Origin: Clostridiales bacterium
GTDB taxonomy: Bacteria > Bacillota > Clostridia > Oscillospirales > RGIG5299
DNA: 34,745 nt
Direction: 5' to 3'
NCBI GenBank assembly: GCA_016281405.1
Contig: JAEEIO010000160.1
Location: forward strand, 1-34,745
A program made the translations under genes and the position numbers. How positions within the stretch are numbered: position 1 is the first letter of the stretch; each line of letters opens with the position of its first letter. The notes below the pieces were generated by a model. It had not been told where the DNA came from and did no database searches. It saw nothing but the letters and a program-made list of their open reading frames with translations. Shown here piece after piece: positions 6,417 through 14,921 of the stretch.

Positions 6417-8330
6417 ATGAGTTTTTTTAAGAAAGCGTCAATAATATTCTTAACGCTGCTCCTTTGCGCCGTTATGACCCTGTCGGCGGCGGCCGCAAAC
6501 TCCAAAGCCGCGGTCGACATTACGGACATGACCGTGGCGGAGCTTCAGAAAGCCGTCGACGACGGCATTATCGACTATTACACCATAACCAAGCTTTATC
6601 TCGACAGAATTACGGCCTACGGCGCGCAGTTCGGGTCCGAAAGCGGCGCTGTCATAACCATAAGTCAGACGGCGCTCGAAGAGGCTAAAGCCAAAGACGA
6701 GGAGCACAAGACGCTCGAAAGTCACAGCGATGTCTTCGGTATTCCGATAGTCGTTAAAGACAATATCGACGTCAAGGGGATGCCGACGACGGCCGCGTCA
6801 AAAGAGATGAGAGATAACTACCCCAACGACGACGCGCCCGTTATAAAGACGCTTAAGGAGCAGGGCGCGATAGTTATAGCAAAGGCCAACATGAGTTATT
6901 TCGCGATATGCGCTTACGAGTCGACCGGCTCTTACGGAAGCGTCGTGAACGCCTACGACTTATCGGCGTCTGCCTACGGCTCGTCAAGCGGGTCGTGCGT
7001 TTGCGTCGCGGCAAAGCTCGCGCCTTTGGCGCTTGGCACCGACACCAACGCCTCGCTTCGTAATCCCGCCTCGGCAAACGGCGTCGTGGCGATAAGGCCG
7101 ACCTACGGCATGCTCTCGCTTGACGGCGTTATTCCCTACGACTATTACAGAGATACCGTTGGCCCCATAGCCGCGAACGTCTACGACTGCGCCACGCTTT
7201 TGGGGGCGCTTACGGGCGACAGCGGGAAATACACGGGCGGTCTTTCGGGGACGAGTCTTGCGGGCATGAAGATTGGTATTCCGAGAGAGCTCGTTTACTC
7301 GGTCGAAAGCAAGAAGGCGACCATACCGATATTGAAATACCAGAACGACACGACGGTCGCGCTTATGAATCAGGTCGCCTCGGTCTTCGAGGCGCAGGGG
7401 GCGACGGTCGAGTGGCTCGACGGACTTGTCGACGACGATATAAACTATCTCGTTCAGATAAGCTTTTCAAACTGGACCTTCGAGCCGTGGTTCAACGAGT
7501 ATATCAAGGGGACGACCGGAAAGATAAGAAAGTTTTCGCAGCTTGCCGCAAAGTCGAGTCAGCTCGACGACTACACCCTCGGGAAGACGCTCGACCAGTG
7601 CAAAGACAGGCTCGATAAAAATATGGCAAACGCCCAGAGGGTGAAAGACCGCATAGACTCCTATTTCGCGAAATACGGCCTTGACGCCATAGTATATCCG
7701 ACCATGCAGACGACGGTGCAGAAGTCGAAGTCTGTGCTTTCGAGCTATTATTCAAACGCCTTTCTGCTGGCGCCGACCTGCCGTTACCCCGCCCTCTCGA
7801 TGCCGATGGGCACCGACGAGAACGGACTTCCGATGGGCTTCGACATCATGTGTCAGGCCGACGGCGAGCAGACGATCTTCAAGATAGCCTACGCCTACGA
7901 GCAGGTGGCGACGAAGATACCCGCGACGACGCTTGCGCCCGCGCTTTACACCGTGCCTCAGAACGTCGAGATCCTCAAGAAGCTCTATTTTGAAGAGCTT
8001 CCCGAGCGAACCGAGGAGCGCTCCGACAGCGTCTACGGCAAGGTCACCGAGGCGCACGACGATATTGCCAAGTTTTTCAAGGAATACGACAGCTGCGCCG
8101 ACCCCGACAAGGAGTCGTTGACTCTTATTGACAATTACAAGGGCGCGGTGCTCGAATACAGACAGTATCAGGATAATTTGAGACGTCAGCACAGTATAAT
8201 GGTGTTCATTATCGTCTTCGTCGCGATCATCGTGCTTCTGACGGTGGGTTACGTTTTCTTTACCGCGGCGAGAAGGAAAAACCGCAAGGCGAAGGCGAGA
8301 ATGAATAATACCAGAAGATACAGAAGATAA
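6417..8330 (+). CDS. Secreted, C-terminally membrane-anchored amidase-signature protein
   Basis: 637 residues. Residues 1-26 form a signal peptide with an AAAAN-type end. The amidase-signature domain follows with a complete Ser-cisSer-Lys triad: Lys114 in PIVVKDNID, cis-Ser190 in AYGSSSGS and nucleophile Ser213 in GTDTNASLRNPAS. The usual GGS at the nucleophile is NAS, a change near the oxyanion hole. After the domain comes a charged region and a transmembrane helix (about 594-616) with an Arg/Lys-rich cytoplasmic tail, so the enzyme should face outward while tethered. The family hydrolyses carboxamide bonds in small amides, peptides or acyl-amides; the substrate here is unknown. It is the first gene of an operon with two cytosolic glycosidases (12-bp gap to the fucosidase). 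Confidence 0.88.
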   Translation: MSFFKKASIIFLTLLLCAVMTLSAAAANSKAAVDITDMTVAELQKAVDDGIIDYYTITKLYLDRITAYGAQFGSESGAVITISQTALEEAKAKDEEHKTLESHSDVFGIPIVVKDNIDVKGMPTTAASKEMRDNYPNDDAPVIKTLKEQGAIVIAKANMSYFAICAYESTGSYGSVVNAYDLSASAYGSSSGSCVCVAAKLAPLALGTDTNASLRNPASANGVVAIRPTYGMLSLDGVIPYDYYRDTVGPIAANVYDCATLLGALTGDSGKYTGGLSGTSLAGMKIGIPRELVYSVESKKATIPILKYQNDTTVALMNQVASVFEAQGATVEWLDGLVDDDINYLVQISFSNWTFEPWFNEYIKGTTGKIRKFSQLAAKSSQLDDYTLGKTLDQCKDRLDKNMANAQRVKDRIDSYFAKYGLDAIVYPTMQTTVQKSKSVLSSYYSNAFLLAPTCRYPALSMPMGTDENGLPMGFDIMCQADGEQTIFKIAYAYEQVATKIPATTLAPALYTVPQNVEILKKLYFEELPERTEERSDSVYGKVTEAHDDIAKFFKEYDSCADPDKESLTLIDNYKGAVLEYRQYQDNLRRQHSIMVFIIVFVAIIVLLTVGYVFFTAARRKNRKAKARMNNTRRYRR

Positions 8331-8342
8331 CGGTGTAAAGAT

Positions 8343-9539
8343 ATGGCTTACGAATATATTGAACGGTTCAAGGGACTGGGCTTCGGGCTGTTCGTCCATT
8401 TCGGGCTTTACAGCGTCGTCGGAAAGGGCGAGTGGCACCGCGTCACCCTTTCGGAAGACGGGAAAAAGGAATACGAAAAGCTGACGGAGCGGTTTGACGT
8501 CAAAAAAGACTGGGCGACTGAACTTGTTAAGACCGCGAAGGACGCGGGATGCAGGTATATTACCATTACCGCGAGGCATCACGACGGCTTTTCGCTTTAT
8601 GACGCGGGAAGACTCTCGGATTTCGACGCGCCGCATTCGGCGGCGGAACGCGACCTTATAAAAGAGTTTGTCGAAGCCTGCCGCGAGGGAGGCGTCGTTC
8701 CCTTCTTTTATCACACGCTTTTGGATTGGCATGATCCAAGATATAAGAGCGATTTCAAGGCTTATACCGATTATCTGATAAAGAGCGTCGAACTGCTTTG
8801 CCGTAATTACGGCGAGATAGGCGGTCTTTGGTTTGACGGTATGTGGGATAAGCCCGACGCCGACTGGCGTGAAGACGAGCTTTACGGGACGATAAGAAAG
8901 TATCAGCCAGAGGCGATGATCATAAACAACACCGGGCTTTCAAAGCTCGGCGAATTGGGACACAAGGAAATCGACAGCGTGACGTTCGAGCGCGGCGCTC
9001 CAAGGAAGGTATTAAACGGAGACAAGCCCGTGGCGGGCGAGATGTGCCAGGTGCTTAACGACCACTGGGGCTATGCGGAAGACGACCTCAATTACAAATC
9101 GTTAAAGTCGCTTATTTGCGACCTCGTCGACTGCCGCATAAACGACTGCAATTTTCTTCTGAACACGGGACTCACGGGCGACGGCGGGGTGCAGGCTTTA
9201 GACCGTGAGATACTCAAAAAAATCGGCCGCTTTATTGAAGTCAACAAAGGGTTTATTTACGGCGCGAGGCCGTGCGATATTAAGGCAGAAGGCGCGGACG
9301 TGCTGTTTGACGGCGTCCACTATTACGCCGTTATAAAAGACGTTCAGATGAGCCTTGACACGAACGTGTCGTTAAAGAGCGGCCGCAGGGTCGTAAAGAT
9401 TGACGCCGACGTCAAAAACGCCGTCTGGCTCGATTGCGGCAAAGAGGCCGCAAGGGACGGCGACGGCTTTACGGTCGAGCCGTTCGAATACGGCGTGAGT
9501 TATATCGCGCGCGTTTTGCAATTTGATATAGGAGCGTAA
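8343..9539 (+). CDS. Alpha-L-fucosidase, GH29 family
   Basis: 398 residues. The GH29 catalytic barrel is clear: GLGFGLFVHFGLYS (about 11-24), TARHHDGFSLYDA (about 76-88), the DWHDP segment and the nucleophile motif GGLWFDGMW with Asp165. It removes terminal L-fucose from glycans. The protein lacks a signal peptide, unlike many gut fucosidases, and therefore should act in the cytosol on imported oligosaccharides or glycosides. The length is short for the family: the barrel plus a small C-terminal beta domain. The ribosome binding site is weak, which fits translation coupled to the preceding gene 12 bp away. The acid/base residue is not conserved across GH29 and I did not assign it. Confidence 0.9.
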   Translation: MAYEYIERFKGLGFGLFVHFGLYSVVGKGEWHRVTLSEDGKKEYEKLTERFDVKKDWATELVKTAKDAGCRYITITARHHDGFSLYDAGRLSDFDAPHSAAERDLIKEFVEACREGGVVPFFYHTLLDWHDPRYKSDFKAYTDYLIKSVELLCRNYGEIGGLWFDGMWDKPDADWREDELYGTIRKYQPEAMIINNTGLSKLGELGHKEIDSVTFERGAPRKVLNGDKPVAGEMCQVLNDHWGYAEDDLNYKSLKSLICDLVDCRINDCNFLLNTGLTGDGGVQALDREILKKIGRFIEVNKGFIYGARPCDIKAEGADVLFDGVHYYAVIKDVQMSLDTNVSLKSGRRVVKIDADVKNAVWLDCGKEAARDGDGFTVEPFEYGVSYIARVLQFDIGA

Positions 9540-9543
9540 TAAT

Positions 9544-12372
9544 ATGAAAGAAACCGAGAGCAAATATCAGTGTATTCCCTTCTGGTCCTGGAACGGCGAG
9601 CTTGACGAGGAAAAGCTGTGTAGGCAGATCGAGTGGATGAAGTCTAAAGGCGTGGGCGGCTTTTTTATGCACGCCCGCGGCGGACTTAAGACAGAGTATC
9701 TCGGCGAAAAATGGTTTTCGTGCGTGAGCGCCTGCGTCGAAAAGGCGAACGAGCTCGGCATGCAGGCCTACGCCTACGACGAAAACGGCTGGCCGAGCGG
9801 TTTTGCGGGCGGCAAGCTGCTTGAAGATATTGAAAATCACGATATGTATATCGAATATTACGTCGGCCCGTTTGACGAAAAGGCCGACCTTTCATACGAT
9901 ATTTCGGGGGACAGGCTTATCCGCGCCGAAGGCGGCGAAAACTGCCTTAACCTTTATTTGAAGCATTCTTCGTCGACGGCGGACATTTTAAATCCCGAGG
10001 TCGTCGAAAAGTTTATGGCGCTGACCCACGACGAGTATAAAAAGCGGGACAGGGGCGGTCTCGTCGGCTTTTTCACCGACGAGCCGCAGTATTACCGCTG
10101 GGGGACGTCGTATACCCGCGTTCTTCCGGACTATTTCAAAAAGAAATACGGCGAGGACTTATTCGACGGGTTGGGGCTTTTGTTCGTTGAGAAAGAGGGA
10201 TACAGAGAGTTCCGATACAGGTATTGGAAGAGCATGCAGGAGCTCATGCTCGAAAGCTTCGCGAAAAAGGTCTACGACCGCTGCGAGAAATACGGCTACA
10301 AGTTTACGGGACATTACGTCCAGGAAAACGGCATAGGCGAACAGATAATGTGCTGCGGCGGCGTTATGCCCTTCTACGAATACGAGCATATACCGGGGAT
10401 CGACTGGCTCGGCAGGGGCATTGAGACCGAGCTTGCGCCGAAGCAGCTCGGGTCGGCGGCCGCGCAGCTCGGAAAAAGACAGACTTTGACCGAGACCTTC
10501 GCCTGCGTGGGCTGGGACGCCACGCCGAGAGAGCTCAAGCATATCGCAGAGTTTCAATACGTCCACGGCCTTAATCTTATGTGTCAGCACCTTCTTCCCT
10601 ACGCCGAGGACGGTCAGCGAAAGAGGGATTACCCCGAGCATTTCTCTTACGTCAATCCGTGGATAAACAAGGGCTTTAAGACGTTTAACGGATATTTTTC
10701 CGTTCTTGGAAAAACGCTTTCGCAGAGCACGGAAGTCGTCGACGTCGCGGTGCTTCACCCCTTAAGAAGCGCATATTTCGATTACAGGCGTATGGAAACG
10801 ATGCCTGACGGAAAGCAGCGCGAATTCAGAGGCTTTAACGTCTCGGACATAAACGACTCTTTCCAGAAGTTTGTGGAAGACCTCGGGAAAAAGCAGATAC
10901 CGCACCATTACGTTGACGAGACTATTCTCGCGCGGCACGGTCACGTCGAGGGAGACGTTTTGGTCTGCGGAAAATGCCGTTATAAATACCTGATAATTCC
11001 TAAAATATACACGATGGACGCCTCGACCGAAAAGCTTATAAGGGAATACGTCGAAAACGGCGGCAAGGTATTGCTTACGGACGAAAAGCCTTCGTATCTC
11101 GAGGGGAAGCCGTTTGATTACGGCTATCTGAAATCGAATATTACTCTTGATGAGATAAAGGCGGCGCTTCCGGTGACGGGCGAGGAAAACGCGAATATCC
11201 GCTTTACCTATCGCGTCGGCGACGACGGCAAAGAGTTCGTTTACGCCGTAAATCTCGGCGGCAAGACGAGCTGGAAGGTCATAACCGACAGAGCGAAGTC
11301 GTTTTCGGGATATGATATTCTGAAGGACGAATACTTCCCCGTAGGGAAAGAGATCGAGTTTTCGGAGTATCAGTCTTACCTTCTTTATTTTGACGATAAA
11401 GACTACGAAACCGTAAAAAAGGAAAAGACGTATATAGGCTTGCCCGAGAGGTTTTCGGTTTCGGAGAAGGTCGATAATTATTTAACTCTCGACCTTGTGA
11501 GCTATTCGTTTGACGGAGTGAATTACGGGAAGGCCGTCCACCACATGTGCGCCCTCGACGGACTGCTCCGGGCAAGATACCGCGGGAAGCTTTATCTGAA
11601 ATACGCCTTCGACGTAAAGTCGGCGCCGAAGCGCTGTAAGCTCCTTATCGAAGACACCAATCTACAGAGCGTTTTCGTTAACGGCAAGAAGGCGAAGGTC
11701 TCCGGGCGCTCGGAGGTCGAAGAAAAGCTTTTATACTGCGACGTCGCGGAGTTTATAAAACGCGGCAAGAACGAAATAGTGGCCGTTATAGACTATTATC
11801 AGGGCGATAACGTCTACGACGTGCTTTTCGGCGACGGAACCGAGAGTTTAAGAAACTGTCTGGCATACGATACCACTATCGAGCCCGTTTATCTGAAGGG
11901 CGATTTCGGCGTATACGGCAAGTTCGAGGACGGCAAGACGGAAGGCGCGCTTTTGGGTGAAGAGTTCTATATTGACGAACAGAAGAAAGAGGTCTCTTCT
12001 CTTATCAAGGACGGCTTCCCCTTCTTCAGAGGAGACATTACGTTAAAGGGCAAGGTATATGCCGACAGTGAGAACGCCTCGCTGTTTGTCGGAAAGCGCT
12101 TTCAGATGATGAAAGTCAAGGTAAACGGCAAAGAGGCGGGCGAGATGCTCTTTTCAAAAGAACTCGACCTTTCGGGGCTTTTAAGAAAGGGCGAAAACGA
12201 AATTGAAATAACCCTGACGGTCGGAAACAGAAATCTCTTGGGTCCCTTCCACGCGCCTGACGAGGAGCCCCGCTGGATCGGTCCCTTCACGTTCGAGCGG
12301 TTCGGGAGCTGGAAAGACGGAAAGAGCGATATGTATAGAGAGTCCTACGCCTTTATGAAAACGGTTATATAA
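9544..12372 (+). CDS. Large glycoside hydrolase, GH106/GH2-like with jelly-roll domain
   Basis: 942 residues, no signal peptide, so cytosolic. The N-terminal barrel opens with PFWSWNGEL, then GGFFMHARGGLKTEYLG (about 38-54) and AYDENGWPSGFAGG (about 77-90), a signature shared with GH106-type alpha-L-rhamnosidases and related uncharacterised hydrolases. Acidic candidates are GFFTDEPQYY (Asp179/Glu180) and TLTETFACVGWD later in the barrel. The region about 640-940 looks like beta-sandwich modules, including KGENEIEITLTVGNRNLLGPFH, typical of the jelly-roll fold in these proteins. GGAG precedes the ATG, which lies only 4 bases after the fucosidase stop. It probably removes rhamnose or another sugar from the same substrate as the fucosidase; specificity is not determined. 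Confidence 0.82.
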   Translation: MKETESKYQCIPFWSWNGELDEEKLCRQIEWMKSKGVGGFFMHARGGLKTEYLGEKWFSCVSACVEKANELGMQAYAYDENGWPSGFAGGKLLEDIENHDMYIEYYVGPFDEKADLSYDISGDRLIRAEGGENCLNLYLKHSSSTADILNPEVVEKFMALTHDEYKKRDRGGLVGFFTDEPQYYRWGTSYTRVLPDYFKKKYGEDLFDGLGLLFVEKEGYREFRYRYWKSMQELMLESFAKKVYDRCEKYGYKFTGHYVQENGIGEQIMCCGGVMPFYEYEHIPGIDWLGRGIETELAPKQLGSAAAQLGKRQTLTETFACVGWDATPRELKHIAEFQYVHGLNLMCQHLLPYAEDGQRKRDYPEHFSYVNPWINKGFKTFNGYFSVLGKTLSQSTEVVDVAVLHPLRSAYFDYRRMETMPDGKQREFRGFNVSDINDSFQKFVEDLGKKQIPHHYVDETILARHGHVEGDVLVCGKCRYKYLIIPKIYTMDASTEKLIREYVENGGKVLLTDEKPSYLEGKPFDYGYLKSNITLDEIKAALPVTGEENANIRFTYRVGDDGKEFVYAVNLGGKTSWKVITDRAKSFSGYDILKDEYFPVGKEIEFSEYQSYLLYFDDKDYETVKKEKTYIGLPERFSVSEKVDNYLTLDLVSYSFDGVNYGKAVHHMCALDGLLRARYRGKLYLKYAFDVKSAPKRCKLLIEDTNLQSVFVNGKKAKVSGRSEVEEKLLYCDVAEFIKRGKNEIVAVIDYYQGDNVYDVLFGDGTESLRNCLAYDTTIEPVYLKGDFGVYGKFEDGKTEGALLGEEFYIDEQKKEVSSLIKDGFPFFRGDITLKGKVYADSENASLFVGKRFQMMKVKVNGKEAGEMLFSKELDLSGLLRKGENEIEITLTVGNRNLLGPFHAPDEEPRWIGPFTFERFGSWKDGKSDMYRESYAFMKTVI

Positions 12373-12377
12373 ATTAA

Positions 12378-12403
12378 AAATCCTCCGCGTAAGCGGAGGA
12401 TTT
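12378..12403. terminator. Bidirectional terminator between convergent operons
   Basis: An 11-bp stem (AAATCCTCCGC at 12378-12388 with its complement at 12393-12403) and a gtaa loop, with A-rich sequence on the left and T-rich sequence on the right, so it can end transcription from both the plus-strand glycosidase operon and the minus-strand serS gene. Confidence 0.9.
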
Positions 12404-12411
12404 AATTTTAT

Positions 12412-13698
12412 TTATTTGGTTTTTTCGAGTTTGGTCTGCCCGCGCATATAGGGGACGAGTGCGGGGGGAATGGTCACGCTGCCGTCCTGCTGAAGATGAT
12501 TTTCGAGGAAGGCGATAAGCATTCTCGGCGGGGCGACGACGGTGTTGTTTAAGGTGTGGGCGAAGTATTTGCCGTTTTCGCCCGCGACTCTTATCTTTAA
12601 GCGGCGGGCCTGGGCGTCGCCGAGGTTGGAGCAGCTTCCGACCTCGAAATATTTCTTCTGACGCGGCGACCACGCCTCGACGTCAAGCGATTTTACCTTG
12701 AGGTCGGCGAGGTCTCCCGAGCAGCACTCGAGGGTGCGGACGGGTATCTCGAGGCTTCTGAAAAAGTCGACGGTGTTCTGCCAGAGTTTATTGAACCACA
12801 TGGGCGACTCTTCGGGGCGGCAGACGACTATCATTTCCTGCTTTTCAAACTGGTGGATGCGGTAGACGCCGCGCTCCTCTATGCCGTGCGCGCCCTTTTC
12901 CTTGCGGAAGCAGGGAGAGTAGCTCGTTAAGGTGTAGGGGAGTTTTTCCTCGGGGATGATGGTGTCTATAAAGCGGCCTATCATCGAGTGCTCGCTGGTG
13001 CCTATAAGATAAAGGTCTTCGCCCTCTATCTTATACATCATGGCGTCCATCTCGGCAAAGCTCATAACGCCCGTGACGACGTCGCTTCTTATCATGAAAG
13101 GCGGCACGCAATAGGTGAAGCCGCGGTCTATCATAAAGTTTCTCGCGTAGGTGAGGATGGCCGAGTGAAGCTCGGCGATCGGGCCCGTGAGATAATAGAA
13201 GCCGTTGCCCGCGACCTTTCTCGCGCTGTCTAAGTCTATGCCCGAGAGGCTTTCCATGATCTCGGTGTGATAGGGTATTTCGAACGGAGGCACGACGGGC
13301 TCGCCGAAGCGCTCTATTTCGACGTTTTCGCTGTCGTCCTTGCCTATCGGGACGGAGGGGTCGATAATGTTGGGTATGACCATCATTATCTTCTTTATTT
13401 TTTCGTCGAGCTCGGCTTCCTTCTGCTCGAGGAAAATAAGGCGTTCGGACTGCTCGGTCACGTGTTTCTTTATCTTTTCGGCCTCTTCCTTCTCGCCCTT
13501 CGCCATAAGCGCGCCTATCTGCTTGCTTATGCGGTTGCGGTCTGCGCGCAGCGCGTCGGCTTCCATGATAGTTTTTCTGTTCTCGGCGTCGAAGGCTATG
13601 ACCTCGTCGACAAGCGGCAGTTTGCTATCCTGAAACTTGTTTTTAATATTCTGTTTGACTATATCGGGGTTTTCTCTTAAAAACTTGATGTCGATCAT
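12412..13698 (-). CDS. serS: Seryl-tRNA synthetase
   Basis: 428 residues, the normal length. It starts MIDIKFLRENPDIVKQNIKN, followed by the long antiparallel coiled coil (about 30-105) that grips tRNA-Ser. Class II motif 2 is FRKEKGAHGIEERGVYRIHQFEKQE in pattern (about 270-290), and motif 3 lies in LNNTVVAPPRMLIAFLEN (about residues 380-400). It charges tRNA-Ser with serine in the cytosol. Motif 3 differs from the commonest bacterial form (LNGSGLAVGRTLVAILEN type), and SCSNLGDAQARRLKIR also leans toward a divergent or archaeal-like lineage. It lies 15 bp behind ftsZ with an AAAGG ribosome binding site, so it is likely transcribed from the ftsZ promoter. It ends at a shared terminator. Confidence 0.95.
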   Translation of the reverse strand: MIDIKFLRENPDIVKQNIKNKFQDSKLPLVDEVIAFDAENRKTIMEADALRADRNRISKQIGALMAKGEKEEAEKIKKHVTEQSERLIFLEQKEAELDEKIKKIMMVIPNIIDPSVPIGKDDSENVEIERFGEPVVPPFEIPYHTEIMESLSGIDLDSARKVAGNGFYYLTGPIAELHSAILTYARNFMIDRGFTYCVPPFMIRSDVVTGVMSFAEMDAMMYKIEGEDLYLIGTSEHSMIGRFIDTIIPEEKLPYTLTSYSPCFRKEKGAHGIEERGVYRIHQFEKQEMIVVCRPEESPMWFNKLWQNTVDFFRSLEIPVRTLECCSGDLADLKVKSLDVEAWSPRQKKYFEVGSCSNLGDAQARRLKIRVAGENGKYFAHTLNNTVVAPPRMLIAFLENHLQQDGSVTIPPALVPYMRGQTKLEKTK

Positions 13699-13713
13699 TT
13701 GCCGTCAGACCTT

Positions 13714-14820
13714 TCAACCCATGAGCTTATTGAGGAGGATGTCGAGGTCGTCGTCGGCGGGAACGGGCTCGGCGGGCTTTTCGGGCTCCGTCTCGGCGGG
13801 CTTTTCGGGCTCGGCGACGGTCTCTTCGGATTTAGGCTCTTCAATGGGCTTGCGGGGCTTCGGGACGTCGTCGAAACCGGAGGCAATGACGGTTATCTTC
13901 ATTTCGTCCTGCATGCTGTCGTCAAGCGAGGTGCCCCAGAAGATGTTGCCGTTTTCGTTGACGGCCTCGAATATCATATTGGAGGCGCGGTAGATCTCGT
14001 CGAGGGTTATGTCGGACGACGAGGTGATGTTGACTATGATGCCCTTGGCGCCGTCGATGGAGGTCTCGAGAAGCTGAGACGAGATGGCCGCCTGAGCCGC
14101 CTGCTCGGCCTTATCCTTGCCCTGGCCGTAGCCGATGCCGATGTGGGTCTTGCCCGCGTCCTTCATGACCGACTTGATGTCGGCGAAGTCGAGGTTGACG
14201 AGACCGGGAACGGTGATGAGGTCGGATATGCCCTGTATGCCCTGCTTTAAGACTATGTCGGCGGTTTTGAAGGCTTCACGGAGTTCTATCTTGCCGTCGA
14301 GAATGCTGATAAGACGGTCGTTGGGGATGACGACGAGGGAGTCGACGTTTTCAAGAAGATTGGCGGTGCCGGCTTCGGCCTGCTGCATCCTCTTTCTGCC
14401 CTCGAAGGAGAACGGTTTGGTGACGACGCCTATCGTGAGGATGTCGAGTTCTCTCGCGACGGCGGCGATGATGGGAGCGGCGCCTGTGCCCGTGCCGCCG
14501 CCCATACCGGCGGTGATGAAGACCATGTCGGCGCCTTTCAAAGCGTCGGCGATGAGTTCGCGGCTCTCTTCGGCGGCGAGACGGCCGATCTCGGGATTGG
14601 CGCCAGCGCCGAGTCCTCTCGAGACCTTCTCGCCGATCTGTATCTTATGGTTGGCGTTGGTCATGTAGAGATCCTGCAGGTCGGTGTTTATAGCTATAAA
14701 CTCGACTCCCTGCACGTTCTCGTCGACCATACGGTTAATGGCGTTTTTGCCGGCTCCGCCGACACCGACTACTTTGATTCTGACGACCTTATTTATTTCT
14801 TCAGCTATCCTAAAAGCCAT
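13714..14820 (-). CDS. ftsZ: Cell division protein FtsZ
   Basis: 368 residues. The tubulin signature GGGTGTG is at 107-113, the nucleotide-binding GGAGKNA at 21-27 and the T7 synergy-loop residues NLDFADIK at about 209-216. FtsZ polymerises with GTP to form the Z-ring at midcell. The globular core ends near residue 318 and is followed by a Pro/Glu/Lys linker containing an exact 8-residue repeat ([16 protein letters not shown]) from a 24-bp DNA repeat. The protein ends [13 protein letters not shown], in which I cannot see the usual C-terminal peptide (D-I/Y-P-x-F-L/I-R/K type) that binds FtsA or SepF. ftsA, normally just upstream, is absent. It has its own promoter (14851-14879) and AAGGAG ribosome binding site. 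Confidence 0.97.
   Translation of the reverse strand: MAFRIAEEINKVVRIKVVGVGGAGKNAINRMVDENVQGVEFIAINTDLQDLYMTNANHKIQIGEKVSRGLGAGANPEIGRLAAEESRELIADALKGADMVFITAGMGGGTGTGAAPIIAAVARELDILTIGVVTKPFSFEGRKRMQQAEAGTANLLENVDSLVVIPNDRLISILDGKIELREAFKTADIVLKQGIQGISDLITVPGLVNLDFADIKSVMKDAGKTHIGIGYGQGKDKAEQAAQAAISSQLLETSIDGAKGIIVNITSSSDITLDEIYRASNMIFEAVNENGNIFWGTSLDDSMQDEMKITVIASGFDDVPKPRKPIEEPKSEETVAEPEKPAETEPEKPAEPVPADDDLDILLNKLMG
13768..13812 (-). repeat. 24-bp-period direct repeat in the FtsZ linker
   Basis: A 21-bp sequence (CTCGGCGGGC...TCGGGCTC in outline) occurs at 13768-13788 and again at 13792-13812 with period 24. It encodes the tandem octapeptide of the intrinsically disordered FtsZ linker. 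Such in-frame repeats can expand or contract by slippage. Confidence 0.85.
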
Positions 14821-14850
14821 TTTCGTTACTCCTTATATTTTATCTATTAT

Positions 14851-14879
14851 ATTTTATAACATATTGCGCTATTTTTCAA
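14851..14879 (-). promoter_or_regulatory. Promoter of ftsZ-serS
   Basis: On the minus strand TTGAAA (14874-14879), a 17-base spacer and TAAAAT (14851-14856), with overlapping TATAAT-like sequence just downstream. It lies in a strongly A/T-rich gap between the ftsQ terminator and the AAGGAG before the ftsZ ATG, which supports independent transcription. Confidence 0.65.
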
Positions 14880-14893
14880 GATGTTTATGCAAA

Positions 14894-14921
14894 AAAATTA
14901 GGCGATTATTCGCCTAATTTT
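14894..14921 (-). terminator. Terminator overlapping the end of ftsQ
   Basis: A 12-bp stem pairs 14894-14905 with 14910-14921, with a 4-base loop. On the minus strand it is followed by seven T residues (complement of the A run at 14891-14897). The ftsQ TAA stop (14906-14908) lies in the loop, so the terminator is partly inside the coding region. It separates ftsZ-serS from the upstream dcw genes. Confidence 0.88.

Noticed and set aside
7752-8732. 326-codon minus-strand open frame across the amidase-fucosidase junction
   Set aside because: Antisense to two recognisable enzymes; no domain, promoter or ribosome binding site.
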